Part shown: piece after piece, positions 23,500 to 35,888 of the stretch
Numbering within the stretch: position 1 is the first letter of the stretch
Layout: every line of letters begins with the position of its first letter
Assembly (NCBI GenBank): GCA_008933995.1
Contig: WARS01000026.1
Location: 8,260,501-8,324,500, forward strand
Source: Datnioides undecimradiatus
Taxonomy: Eukaryota; Chordata; Actinopteri; Lobotiformes; Datnioididae
Reading direction: 5' to 3'
DNA length: 64,000 nt
Notes under the pieces: model-generated
Databases searched by the model: none
What the model was told of the DNA's origin: nothing
The model's input: the letters and a program-made list of their open reading frames with translations, nothing else
Position numbers and translations under genes: made by a program

Positions 23500-24101
23500 A
23501 TAACACTGGGGAACAATTTGAAAAAAAATTTCTGTTGAGTTAGATTTTTATGCTGATTAAAACTAAAATTGGCATGCTGATTCAAAAATTGCAGTCAGTT
23601 TTTTTTCTAGCACGTCAAGTTTTTTCTCTACAGCTTACCCTCCAGATAAGCAAAATTCCACTGATTAGCTGTAGTAGTAGTAGTAGTAGTAGTAGTAGTG
23701 TACATATGATGGCTGACTATTGTTGGAGCATCAAACGCGATAGTCCTCAAGTTGAACACTCCAGAAAGAGCTATAAACGTAAAGTTTTACCTTAACTACT
23801 TGCACACAATTATAATTACAGTAGCCATATCCTTTGTAAAAACATAATACTGTTAAACATTGCAGTCATGTCTGTTTCTTTCATATTTCATTGTATGTCA
23901 ATATTTGAAAATTTTTATAAAACAAGCACATATCTGTTAAGTACAGTATTTTTCATATGTTTTAAGAAAACGGGGATCCTATAGTTCAAAAACTTGATGT
24001 GATAGAGAAAAACTGAGATCAGTTTTGGATTCTGCACCCAAAAATTAGTTAAAAACAGCGGTCAGACCTAACTCAACAAAAACTGTGTTCCCCAGTGTTA
24101 T
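23500..24101. mobile_element. Non-autonomous DNA transposon with long inverted repeats
   Basis: The ends are inverted copies: ATAACACTGGGGAACA at 23500-23515 and its complement at 24086-24101. Matching continues inward, imperfectly, through TTGTTGAGTTAG and AAAATTGG-like blocks for about 80-90 bases. The element is about 602 bases and has no transposase frame, so it is MITE-like. Its interior carries a (GTA)n microsatellite at 23671-23699. CACTG...CAGTG termini recall CACTA/EnSpm elements, but no clean target duplication is visible (flanks TAA and TTA are not identical), so the superfamily is open. Confidence 0.75.
23671..23699 (+). repeat. (GTA)n trinucleotide microsatellite
   Basis: Nine to ten GTA units, inside the inverted-repeat element. 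Confidence 0.95.
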
Positions 24102-24811
24102 TTAAATCAACAATAACCTTATTTAAATCAGCGCTAATCACAGGTCGACAAAGTCTTTAAATCATTTAACTCATCAGAATTTTTGATCATATATTTTGAC
24201 CGTACATGTATTACTTTCAATCTAAACTGATCACATATTTAAAGTGTTAGTTTTGTCAGTTAGCTCAGCTAGTTGGAGTTAAACCTGCCATCCAAGAGTG
24301 AATATTTAGCAACAACTGATCTTCTAGTGAAATTTCCACTGTAAGTATGCTGAGTTTGAGTTTGGTGCAACCAGCCCAAGCATATGTTCAGTTTGAGGTT
24401 CAAATATGCTCACAATTACTGACCTATCTGCACAAGTCACGTGGAATTTGAAGCAACTGTCAATACCTGCATTCACTGCTCTGCACAAGGAACATGACAA
24501 CACATGCACATGCATCCACCACATCCACATTCCTTTATAAACAGAGACAATGGTACCAATGTGGTTAAAGTATTAGATTAGAGAGAAAGCTGAACATCAG
24601 GGATCTAAAAGACAAAGCAAGCAGTGAGCAGAAGGGGGTCATGGCAAGCTACTGTATATATTGTGCGCGTGAGAGAGTGAGAGATTGTGGAATACACCAC
24701 CACAGGATCTGGCTTTCTGTTTCTTGGAGATAAAACTGCATCTTTTTTTTCTCCATGTCCTCTTTTCTTGGTCCCTCTCCTTCTCTCTTCCACCAGATCT
24801 CCTCTCGTCCT

Positions 24812-24812
24812 G

Positions 24813-24845
<33 letters not shown>
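24812..24845 (+). repeat. (TC)n microsatellite
   Basis: About 15 TC units within a pyrimidine-rich stretch. Confidence 0.9.
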
Positions 24846-24933
24846 GTCTGTGTGCCTGACCCTGCAGATATGTGAGGCGATGCAAGGCGAATGAATTAGC
24901 AGAGCAGAGGCCTCAGACAGCCCTTTATGGAAT

Positions 24934-24967
24934 AGACAGACAGGCAGACAGGCAGGCAGGCAGACAG
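24934..24967 (+). repeat. (AGGC/AGAC)n tetranucleotide array
   Basis: Tandem GACA/GGCA units, eight or so copies with variation. Confidence 0.85.
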
Positions 24968-26329
24968 AGTACAACACTGCGGAGAGAGTGAATGAAAGGG
25001 AAGGGTAAGAGAGAGGTGATGAGACACAGGAGCAAATGAGTGGGATGAAAAGACAGACAGGTGGGAGAAGATGTAAGAGACTGGGGAAGACGGAGAAAGA
25101 GAGGAGCGCACTTAAAACACGAAGGAGGAACGAGGAGGGGAGGGTGTGATAAACAGTGGGGGAGGGAGGAGAGAAAAAGAGAGTGATGAGACGAAGAAGA
25201 TGAAGACAGTGAGAGAAATAGCGGGGAAGCCTGGGAGAATGTGCGATGAGCTCGGGGAGGGGAGTGAAGAGGGAAGGGAGAGAAAAAAAGCAGGAGGAGG
25301 CGATGAGAAGGAGGTCATCAGCGGTCTGTTTCTGCCTGCATTTTGTCAGCCCCCTCCTGAAATATTCAGAGGAGAAACACATACAAGGGGTGCGTTTCTG
25401 AACCGCCAGCAAACACAATGCAGGATGGGAGCGCATGTCTAGCAGTGTACTTAACAGCATGTGAAGTGGTGAACAAGACTCTGGAGGAGGAGAGGCAGTT
25501 TCTGGGCGACGCTACAACGCCCCTGCAGCACGCTCGACGGTGACACATAGTTTGGGTGCAAGAATGTTTATACCAGCATCTGTGTTCATGTCAGAACATG
25601 ATGAATAAAACGATGACAATGATAATAAAAGCATATTGAGACTGATGACGATGGCGGTGATAGCCCTATGGATGCCTGCTGCTGCTGGCGATTGGAATAA
25701 AGATATCAGTGACGATGATGATGGAGGGCGCAGCTACATTACCGATGGTAATGACGGTGATAATGAGGTCAAACTGAGAGCTGCGAAGAAGCGTTGAGGG
25801 GCGGTTGCAAGTAGCAGAACTGGCAGAGCAGCAGGCAGGATGCAGCAGTGCAGCGCAACCACAGGGTGGAAGGTTTCCTCTGTGTGTCTGAGATCACACG
25901 CACACAGCACATACCAAAACATATGCACACCGGCAGAAAAAGGCAAGATTGTTGTGTTGCAAGTCTGACTACAATCATTGCATTACACAATCAAACCAAG
26001 TCAAACCCATGTACTGTTGAAACCCTCAGAGGTACGACTGGGGTCTAACAGACTCTGCAGCCTCTTTATTATGCAACATCAACTCAATTGTAGCTTCTTC
26101 TCCCAGTTATGCTTAAAATAGATCAGCAAACCATCAGCTACATTTCTGTGTGCCCTAAAAACTGTTTTTGAGACAATCAAAGGTTTATATTCTTGTGTTC
26201 CAGCTCTCAGCTTTAACAGACCTCATTTCATTTAAATGTGCTTTCTTGAAGGACTCTCTCTATCATTCCTAATTCTATCAGATCTCTTCATGTTAAATCC
26301 ATAAAAATGGTCAACATTTGTCTTGTAAC

Positions 26330-26460
26330 AGGATTCAACAGACCCTAATAACATTATGCTGTGTTTCTTGTGCAATTAAAGCACATTACAGCCTTTTTAA
26401 TGTGTCATCTGTTTAATTAGACATTTAAATGAGTAATTAATTACCAAGAGGCTGTTTTAT
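26330..26460. promoter_or_regulatory. Candidate conserved noncoding element
   Basis: AT-rich but complex sequence with several homeodomain-like cores (CAATTAAAG, TTTAATTAGAC, GAGTAATTAATTACC), no low-complexity repeat, and no reading frame. It looks like a typical vertebrate enhancer block; conservation is not testable here. Confidence 0.25.
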
Positions 26461-29259
26461 GAACAATGCTTTTGACTATGGAAACATCTTACTGGAGTCT
26501 CATGGATCGCATCTCTTCTTTAAAAGTGGGACATTATTGTTGTTGGTTTATAAATAAGCTGCGAGTAACCTGATTTCAGTTTCAGGGATGACATTTACAT
26601 TTACAGTAACATTTTGAATTACACCACGAGTCTTTATGAATTGTTAATGCGTTCAGTAGACAAGAGATGTTGGTTCGGGTCTCTGTGTTGGATAACTTTT
26701 ACTGAACGAGCAGAACGACTGAATAGGACTTCAATAACAACAACAGAGCCAAATGCTGTACAAAGCACAAACTGGGCAGCTTTTGGGAGGCTGAGTGTAT
26801 ATAAAGCATATTAAGGTTAACCTCAGCATTTCTTAGGTGATTCCCTACAGTCATCTAAAATTAAAGGAATCTGTGCAGCTGCTGTTCTCATTCTTGTGCA
26901 CTGGGACGGTCTCTTATAACAATCCACAGCCACTGCTACATCTTTGTCTGATTGACAAGCTGCCTGAAAGAGAATAATCAGTAATCAAGCGCAAGGTTGT
27001 TACCGCACTGGAGCATGTGGAAGTTAAAAGTTAAGAGTAAATCAGAAAGCTGAAGGAATCAAAAAAACTGTATTACAATCTAATTTTGAGTTATGTGAAT
27101 TATTCAACTGTCTGTCATTTGCCATTGGTACATATGAACTTTTGATGAAATCCATACTGAGCACAAATATCACACATGCTCATAACACGTTGCATCCTCC
27201 AAGTTTAATACAAAAATGCTTTGCATGTCTGTCAGTGAGAGAAACTGAACAAGCAAAAATGAAATTAATTCAACAAAAAATGGAAAGTACATAATACAGG
27301 TACTTCCACTTTCCCAGGATATCATTATTCCAAATATCCACTGGACATGACTTGTCATTAATCTGCTCAGAAATGATTAAAAAAAAAGACGCTCCCTATG
27401 ACTTTTTGAGAATCATAGTTTTTAAGTTCTCTTTAGTATCACAGTTATCCCACATCCCTGCATAGCTGTCCTTACATTCTTGGCAGCACTGCAAACACAA
27501 ACTGCTAATAGCTAATTCGCCTTTCTATTAATTTCCTGAATCCCTAAATATCAATATTGGTTTTTAATATGATGATGTAACAGAAATACCAGACTTTGTC
27601 CAGCAGAGATCACAAACAGATTTTGACTGTAAAATGCCCCATTTAGTATTTGTCACTTAAACACAACTATGACAGCCAGTTAATTTTATGTGTTCAGGTT
27701 AAAATAAAAAAATCTGCCAGTATGTTCTTTACTAATTTTTGAGACACTCAAATATTAGTGTCAGTATCCACCATAAAAAGCCCCTATCGTTCAGGCTATA
27801 GTTTTCAAATATCAGCCTCTACAACTGGCACTGACAGTGAAAACAGTGGATGTAGGTGGAAATTGGTGTTTTTTTGCTCAAAACATTCAACATTTTTGAG
27901 AAACTCCAACTCTTGTCTAACTCTTTTCTGAAACAAACGCCCCAGTAACTCACTTACATAACCCACAGGCCTTGGTGAGAACAGTTTTAATTGGAAGAAC
28001 TTTCAACCTAAGAAACAGTCCCTGTGAAAACTGTTGACAGCGAGGACTTTGTTTCTGGAAAGACATGCTGTTTTTTCACAACCTTGAGCAGCACAAATGA
28101 ACCTTCATTCATCTCCTTTGTATTCGACTAGTGGCAGAATTTTCAAAGAGTGGTATCTCAACATATAAAAATGAAAATATCAGCAGCACAGCTCCGTGGT
28201 ACTTTGGTTTAGTGAGAAAATATGTTTTTCCATGATTTGGGTGAACTGACACCTGCCCTGTTTGTGTTTTAACTGTACGGAGAAGTCAGTGTATCTTAAT
28301 TTAAACATGCTGAGGTAAGAGGTAAGTTTTGTAGATTTCTCAGATTTAATGTTTTAATTACTAGTTGTTTTATAAATGTTCATACAAAGAGTTTATATTG
28401 TATGAGGTTTTGCTAAAAATGAATCTACCCAACAGCATATAGAATCTATTAGGTAATAAATTAATTAAAGAACTAGTACAAAATTAATTTAAGTTGCTTT
28501 TATGCAAATACTTTAAGTACATTTTCTTCATTACACTTATCTCAAGCTTTATTTGCAATGCAGGGTTTTTGCTTGCAGTGGAGTATTTTTGCAGCATTGC
28601 ACTGATACTTTTACGTAAAGGACCTCAGTGCTTCCTCCACCACTGTCAACAGGCGATGACAATGCACACCACAACTGCGTTTATATACACCTTTCCACTG
28701 TCAGAATATCACCAGTGTGACCTTTACCCGAGAACAGAAAACTTCGCTTCATCTTCACGCTTAACTGGTCTTTGCCACTCAAAGCTGCCTCCACTTATCA
28801 CATAAAGACTCCCCAAAAAGCCTCTTTTCCATCTCCACATTGGATTAACAAAGCCAGCATCCATGCAATTTTCCTAATTGTAGCCAGAGATTCACAAGGC
28901 CGATATGTTCCCATCATGTTCCTGAGCGCAGCTTTCAGTCTCTGTCATCACATTAGGACAAATCCAGCTAAGTGATTATTATCAAGGGCAACAATGGAGT
29001 AAACCCCCGAGATATGAGGACTGCCACATATGAGTGCGTGTGTGTGTGTAAACGCAGTGTGAAGCACAACTCTTGAATCAAATTAACTGAGCACATGCTA
29101 CTTCATAGGTTTTACACATACAAGACATCAGACTATATGACATACATTTATTCATCACCTCGTCAGTAATGACCTGTAACTGAATATCCACCTGTAAGGC
29201 AGCCTGTCCTCTGCGTGCCCCACCACCAAATCAATCTATCAAGCTATCTGAAGATCAGG

Positions 29260-29470
29260 CATCGACGCGCACATAATCTGCAATGGACAGAAATAAATGG
29301 CGACGATAGAAAGAAGGAGGGGAGCGTAGAGGACGACTTGTCTTGCGAACGTTGCGAGGCAAGTTCATCAGGGGCCTAGACTACAGCGCATTACATCTGA
29401 GAGGAGACGAGAAATCACATCATGTCCACGGCAATCTCCGTCCCCGCGGGACACCACTGCACTGTGCATA
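29260..29470. promoter_or_regulatory. CpG-rich island inside the pag1 upstream intron
   Basis: CpG dinucleotides (ACGCGC, GGCGACG, GCGAACG, CCGCGG) cluster here against a CpG-poor background. Could be an alternative pag1 promoter or an internal exon; no convincing donor was found. Confidence 0.25.
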
Positions 29471-29622
29471 ACAACATGGAGTGATAGGGGAAGCAGAGGA
29501 GAAAAAAGGGAGAGAGAGGGAGTCAGGAGTCGGTGGGGAGGAGGAGGAGGAGGAGGTGGGGGGGTGTTACAGCTTAACCCTCTGACATTTTTTGCCATCA
29601 GCTGCAATGCCTATCTCTAAGC

Positions 29623-29623
<1 letters not shown>

Positions 29624-29664
<41 letters not shown>
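29624..29664 (+). repeat. (CA)n microsatellite
   Basis: About 20 uninterrupted CA units, preceded at 29538-29556 by a GGA repeat. Confidence 0.95.
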
Positions 29665-29669
<5 letters not shown>

Positions 29670-30889
29670 CCACCCACTGAGGACTAAGACCTTGTAACGG
29701 CACTTGGAAATTCAGTTTGCAATTTAGTGCCTATCCCAAAGTGACCTGTTACACGCGGTCACATAACACACCCAGTGAACATAACCTGCTGAGCTATTTG
29801 TCCTGGACTAACGTTCTAATCTCATAAGCAAATATGATTCGGAGCAAAGCTTTTGGCAACATCCTTCTCTTAATGAGTTAGAGTATTAAGTGACAAGTGA
29901 AGGGTTATGTTCAGACAGGTGTGTTAAATGTGATCCTGCTTTTCTCTTGCTACATTACGCTCATATGTACATCTTTTCAAGTACAAGGCCGGTGATATTC
30001 TATATGTTTTTGAGGTCAGAATGAACTCATCACCCTGATATAGCGTGTTTCTCTCAGTTGACAACCCAGTTGTGTTCAGTGACATGTTGTTTTATTAACA
30101 TGAACGTGGACTGTAGTTTATTTTGAGTCAATCCCACTTATGCCATCCTGCTGCTGTTAATACTCACTGGAGCACCAAATGTGTATTAATCTGCGGTTAA
30201 AAATGGTCCACAACAAGTGCGCTACTTACTCCTGTTTCAGTGACATCTACTAAAACCTTGAGTTTAAAAAAAAATGTAACTATTTGCAACATATATTGCA
30301 AAGTTTTATGACAGGAGCAAAATTCAAATCAGGGCATTGTTTTATGAATCATCAAGAGTAACATTTGGACAACTTTCACTTGTACTACAATATCAAAAAG
30401 TATGATGTAATTTGTATGAATAAATTATAGTCTGTACATTATATATGAATGGGTCGATCCTGCGATGTGACTGTGATGCTATTTTTTGCAGTTGCACCAA
30501 AGAGCCCTGCTGTTTGTCTGCCACGTTTATATCTGGCATGGCGATGGGTGGAAAAAAAAAACCCTAATCTTAAAATGTTAAATACATAAACATTTGTAAA
30601 ATCCACTCCCTTCTATTCTCAGCAGAGGACAGTTGGCAGCTCCACTCTGGTTGCTGTTGGGTATAAAGCACTGTTTGTTTTATCTCTTCCACACCCGATC
30701 GTGTGCCTATGATCTCCTCAAATGGCAACCCTTGTGTTGTTTTATTTTTAGAGTTACGCAGGATTTTGACATTTCACTCGTTTGCCTCATCCTGTGGCGC
30801 ATGGCGAAATCTTTCCACCATAAAGCAACAAAGAAAATCCCAGAGGTTGCTCGACAGATTTCTTTGTCTCTCTGAGTTTCGGGGTAGAA

Positions 30890-30912
30890 GTGTGTGTGTG
30901 TGTGTGTGTGTG
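30890..30912 (+). repeat. (TG)n microsatellite
   Basis: About 11 TG units; a CAAA-type repeat follows at 30957-30982. Confidence 0.9.
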
Positions 30913-31398
30913 TTTTAACTGCTGAGTGCAGGATGTGCAAGGCAAAAAAACCAAAAAACAAACAAATAAACAAACAAACAAAAAACTATGTGCCCTGAAT
31001 TGAGGCTAAATGATCAACTGTGATAAATAAACCTCTGCTAGCATGCATACTCTGAAACCCAATGCTGAATGGAAGCATTTACTCTTAGTCTATATGTGAA
31101 TTTAAAACCTGAGGGGAAAGTGAGTGTGAGAGTTTTCCATGTGTAAAGAGGCTGCCCGGGTCAAGCTAATAAAAATAGGAGGAATAGACTGGATACAGTT
31201 TGTTCTATCTGTGCTTTCTGAGTGCACAGAGGACAGTTCCAGCGAGAGACTTCATAAGCCGTGAATACAGTATAGTGCTGATCCTAAAGACTGAAGCGAG
31301 GCAAGACCCCATTTTCCTCTCACTTGACTCGACTTAATTAACCAGAATGAGTCAGAAGCAACATTCAGGATTTAAGATTTATCCTTATGGGATTGGGG

Positions 31399-31423
31399 AT
31401 CTCTCTCTCTCTCTCTCTCTCTC
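31399..31423 (+). repeat. (CT)n microsatellite
   Basis: About 12 CT units in a pyrimidine-rich stretch. Confidence 0.9.
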
Positions 31424-34400
31424 CTTCTCTCCTCTTTCCCTCTCTCTCTCTGTTTATGGTTGACTTCAGTACTAACTTGCTGCTCATTACTTTAATGATG
31501 GTGCAACTGTGAGCTTATGCTCACGAGTGCAGTTTGCTTTTTAACGCTGCAGTTTGGGAAAAGCAGGAAAAACACGCGCAGACTCACACACACAGCCACG
31601 CAAACGGTGACAGAGAATCAAATGAAATCAAAATCCCACGCATGCATTATGCATGTGTGTCGTCGCAAAAACAACTCTTGTCGGAAAAACTTCCAAAATC
31701 CAAGAATATTTCACAGCATGCATCAGTGTGCAAGGTGCATGACACCCACAGTGCTCTGTGACCATGCATGCTCACTTTTACTGAAAATGAGAGTTAATGA
31801 CAGGAGGAAAAGTAAATGGAAAGCTGGGTAAAGAGCGACAAACAGCTTTCTTTCTCGTCTGAAGTGTCAGCCTAACTCCCTACATAACTGTAATACAGAG
31901 AAAGAGTCTGACAGACAGATATATCCAACCCCAGCTCTCTGCTTTTGCTTTAGATGCATTATTCATCTGTGTGCCAATTTGGAGGAACCCTCCCAATCCC
32001 CCAGCTAGCACCAAAAAGAAGAGAAGCAAGAGAGAGAGACAGGCAGACTAGAGAGAAAGAAGTCGCAGCAAGAGAACGTCAGAAAAAGAGAAAGATGGAA
32101 AAAGAGGGAGAGGAAAACACCAGAACAAAAGAATCAGTGAGACAGACGCGGAAAAGCGAGCGCAGGAGCGGCTCAACGTCTCAGCTGCAATGTGGTGAAA
32201 CATCCAAACAGGATTTCAAATGATCCAGGGAGACTTCTTCCTATATGTTTTGATATTCCCAGCTCTGCTCTGACTTGTCTGTGCAGAGCAGATTAATGAC
32301 GATTTCCACGCTAAAGACTCTTAACCCTGCTGAAAACACAGAGGGAGCAAAGACCACGGGCCTGAAGCTCACTTCTTTGAGCCTGAAACTGCGCACTGTT
32401 GCTAAATCCAACTCAACGCATGCTGCAGAATAAATGCCAGTGCAAGCACGCTGTCAGACATATGAAAACACTCTCATAACTGCAAGATGACGCAGGGAAC
32501 TACCACTTTTGCTCATAGCGGGCTCTGTCATCATCTTTTACTTGTATCTCAAGTGTCTTGATAATGTCAGGTTCAGACCAGCGTCCCTCCCTGAACAAAA
32601 CCACATCCATGCTGGCAGCTGTTGAAGCTGTCCATCCTGGGACAGCTTGCCCCAGATTTAACCCCACACATTCAGCCTTCATCTCATCCTCGCCATCTTT
32701 CCAGGTTTGTTACCAATTATGGCAGCAAGCTGTCACACGCACAGACCCGATCCTCTTTAACATCGCAGCCTAGCAGAAGATAAAGTGGTCACTCATTGCA
32801 GCGCCTCCTCACCGTGATGGATGTGTGAGTGTGTATGAGGGGGGAAGGGGTGTGGGCAGGGTAAGTGTGTGGGCTGGATCAGTAGGATTGCCGTTTAATC
32901 TGCCACCGTCTCCCCATCACGAAGCTCTGAGCTTTTCAGACCTAACAGCTGGTTGCACCTACCCCCAGGCCCACGTTAGTGCACTACACAGAGGACTAGC
33001 AGGCTACTTTTGGCTGTGGACACCAACTAACCTCATGATTTAACATCGTTTTAACATCTCTCTGCACTGTATCTGACGTGTGACACTGAGTTTATTATTA
33101 CATGCAGCCTTGACTACGTGAGCGTTTCTACTGTAGTGTTATGAAATAGCATTAATGAACGGTGCTGCTGTGCAGGGCGTTGGCTCGCACTCCTCCACCG
33201 AAGGATCTGTCAAACTGTGGAGCTGCTCTGAGGATTCGCCTGTCAGATTTGGCCTTATTTGTCAGTTTGCTGTGATTCCGCTCCCTCAGCTTTGTCGTGT
33301 CACCGTTCGGATCGCTTCAGAGGGCTCCTGGGAGTCACTCACATGGAGGGTATATGCCAGGCCTCGTAGCTGATTTACATCAGGTCAGTCTTTACAGAGA
33401 CAGACAGAATGCTTAAGCTCTACGAATAACACTAGTTAGGAGGATTTAGGCAGCTATGATAATCTCCAGAGGTGCTGTCAGCGCAATCAAATGGGGCTGT
33501 AAAAATGGGTCTCACCCCTCGTATGGCATAGACAATTTATTTTAAACTATTAAATAGTGAGGATCTACGATACATTTACAGAAAAAATGATCTTTTGCAT
33601 TGAGGAATTCTCCTAACATTAACAGTTAACAGTTAGATAAGCAAAATGCTGTGACTTACGTTTACACCTGAAAAATCAAATTAGAAATGCTCCCCAGTGA
33701 TGTAGTACAGCACTGGCCCTTACTTTGAAAATGCTGAAGTGAATCAACACTTCAATAACTCTGTGAAAAAGCACATTATAAGTTTCACAAAGGTAGAATG
33801 CTCAGAATGAACTGAAAAGCAGTCACATGCTCCTGCAAATCATTCATTTCAGGTCACAGGGATTAAAATATATTAGGATTATATATAAATTTGCATATAT
33901 TTGTATTTCTTTCAGTTATTGTTAGCGTCATGGCTTTGTTCAGTTGTTAATTTGTAGCTATGATCCACGAACTCAGTGTCACAGTTGATGACTTTAGGAT
34001 TAAATGTTCACATCCAACGGAAATGCAAAAGTTGAGCATGAGGGCAAATACACACACACACTCACACGTGTGGACCCACATGGCAGCGGCAGTTCCCAGG
34101 TCTCGGGTGGCAAGTGATGTTTTCACACTTGTGTGGGGAGATTGCTATTTCTGCGCGGAGCCAGATAACTCAATTATTCATCACGGATGCTGGTGCACTC
34201 ACTTTACCTCTATAAGGATGGTGCTTGTGGTGGGAGGGTGTCTTGCTCAGAGTGCGTGTTCCACGTCTGCATGTCTATGCATCTGAGCGTGTGCAGTGCG
34301 CATGCGCATGAAGACCTCCAATAGAAGATGAACCGCTGACATGCCACACCACACCGCAGGAGAGCAAAGAGGCGAGAGGAGAAAAGGAAAAGGAGCTGTC

Positions 34401-35504
34401 ATAAACATGGCAATCAAAGAGATATGAAGCGGGAGGTGAGGATCAAAGAGCAGAAGGAGAAGAGGGAAGGAATTAGTTCCCTTATCTTCTCTCTAAGCCA
34501 ACTGTGCACCTTACAATCCTCTCTAGCTCAATAAACGGTTACAAAGAAAAATACTTTTTGAATTACCAGCAAAACTGAAACTCAGCTACTGTGGGGTTCA
34601 ACCTTTCTGCACAAGGGGCTTTTCTGCACTTCGTGCAGTCTTGCTCCTGTGATCTGAAAGTAAAGCATAACATTCTGAGTCAGTTACTTGTTATTATTCT
34701 CACACATACAATATACTGCACATTTTTCCAGTCAGTGTTTGTAGAACAAGTGCAGAGAGACAAGACATAAAGGAACGGAGAGAGAGTGGGCATGACATCT
34801 GAATGAAGAGGTCACCTGGGTGGACTCAAACCCACAACACAGTCAACGCAGTGTTTGGTACGCGCTGGGTTTGTGGGCAGACACCAACATTGCCACAGAC
34901 CTTTATGTGAGTTTGAGTGCATGTAAAGGCTGTGGATCAGTATGTGCTGCCATGAGCCTGCAACAGCTGCTAAATACTGCCCCCGGAGTGTATTTATCAC
35001 CCCTAACATCATACAGGGTTCTGGGAAGTCCCGAACTAACACACTGCACACACACATAGCCTGTAGACACAATATACAATATGTCCACATGCGCTGTATA
35101 GCAAGTAAAAGACAATTACACACACAAAGAAAGATCCTCACCAACTATTTTCTGGGAAACAGACATTCAAACCCAGCCACATGCATACAATGGTTTATAT
35201 GAAGAATTTCTGCACATTTTGCACATTTGTTGCATCCTGTGACATCAATCTTTGGCTGAAAACAAGTGAAATCATGCACATATATGACAGACACATAGCT
35301 CTTTGTCTGGGGCAGCCTATCTCTGCTTTAACTGCTGCCCTTATTTCCCTGAGGACAACTCCAGAGAGCCAATAGGAGAAGATACACATGTCGACACTTC
35401 CATGCAACCATTTACCACAGCAGACCAGCGCAGTGGCTCTTTTCATTAGCTTCACAGTCTCTCACACACACCAAGACTGTATTCACATGTTATACACCAC
35501 CCCA

Positions 35505-35540
<36 letters not shown>
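35505..35540 (+). repeat. (CA)n microsatellite
   Basis: About 18 CA units; a second, interrupted CA block follows at 35564-35589. Confidence 0.95.
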
Positions 35541-35544
<4 letters not shown>

Positions 35545-35834
35545 AACTTAGCTGTCTTATTTTACACACACACGCACGCACACACACACTTCCCTCTACT
35601 TTAATCTTTAGGGCAGGCAGAATCTATGAGTGATTTATTTTAAACCATTCCCCAGGGGTTTTACAGGACCGAGCCAGTGCTCAATCTGATCACAGCCTTC
35701 GCTTTCTATGTCAGCAATTTATGAATCCTCCCCCCTTCAGCCTGAGTTTGTCTGGGTGTGCATGTGTGTTTGCAAGCAGGCTAATGAGGGATAGAGGGAG
35801 AGAGGTGGGAAGAGAAGATGCAGAGCGAGGGGGA

Positions 35835-35835
<1 letters not shown>

Positions 35836-35886
<51 letters not shown>
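35836..35886 (+). repeat. (CA)n microsatellite, longest in the window
   Basis: About 25 perfect CA units after a purine-rich lead-in. Confidence 0.95.

Positions 35887-35888
<2 letters not shown>

Larger units (their letters stand above)
24102..29259 (-). other. pag1: Upstream intron of pag1, second part
   Basis: Noncoding. Contains a (TC)n tract, a GACAGGCA-type tandem array and a long purine-rich plus strand at about 24900-25320, which together create a spurious 273-codon minus-strand frame. The block at 26330-26460 is rich in homeodomain-type TAATTA motifs. Confidence 0.6.

Noticed and set aside
23500..24101. Firm CACTA/EnSpm assignment of the inverted-repeat element
   Set aside because: CACTG ends fit, but the flanking triplets TAA and TTA are not identical and no transposase is present.
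24639..25460. 273-codon minus-strand open frame
   Set aside because: Its translation is Ser/Leu/Pro/Phe and Arg/Glu low complexity produced by the purine-rich strand and (TC)n tract; no motif, splice support or family match.
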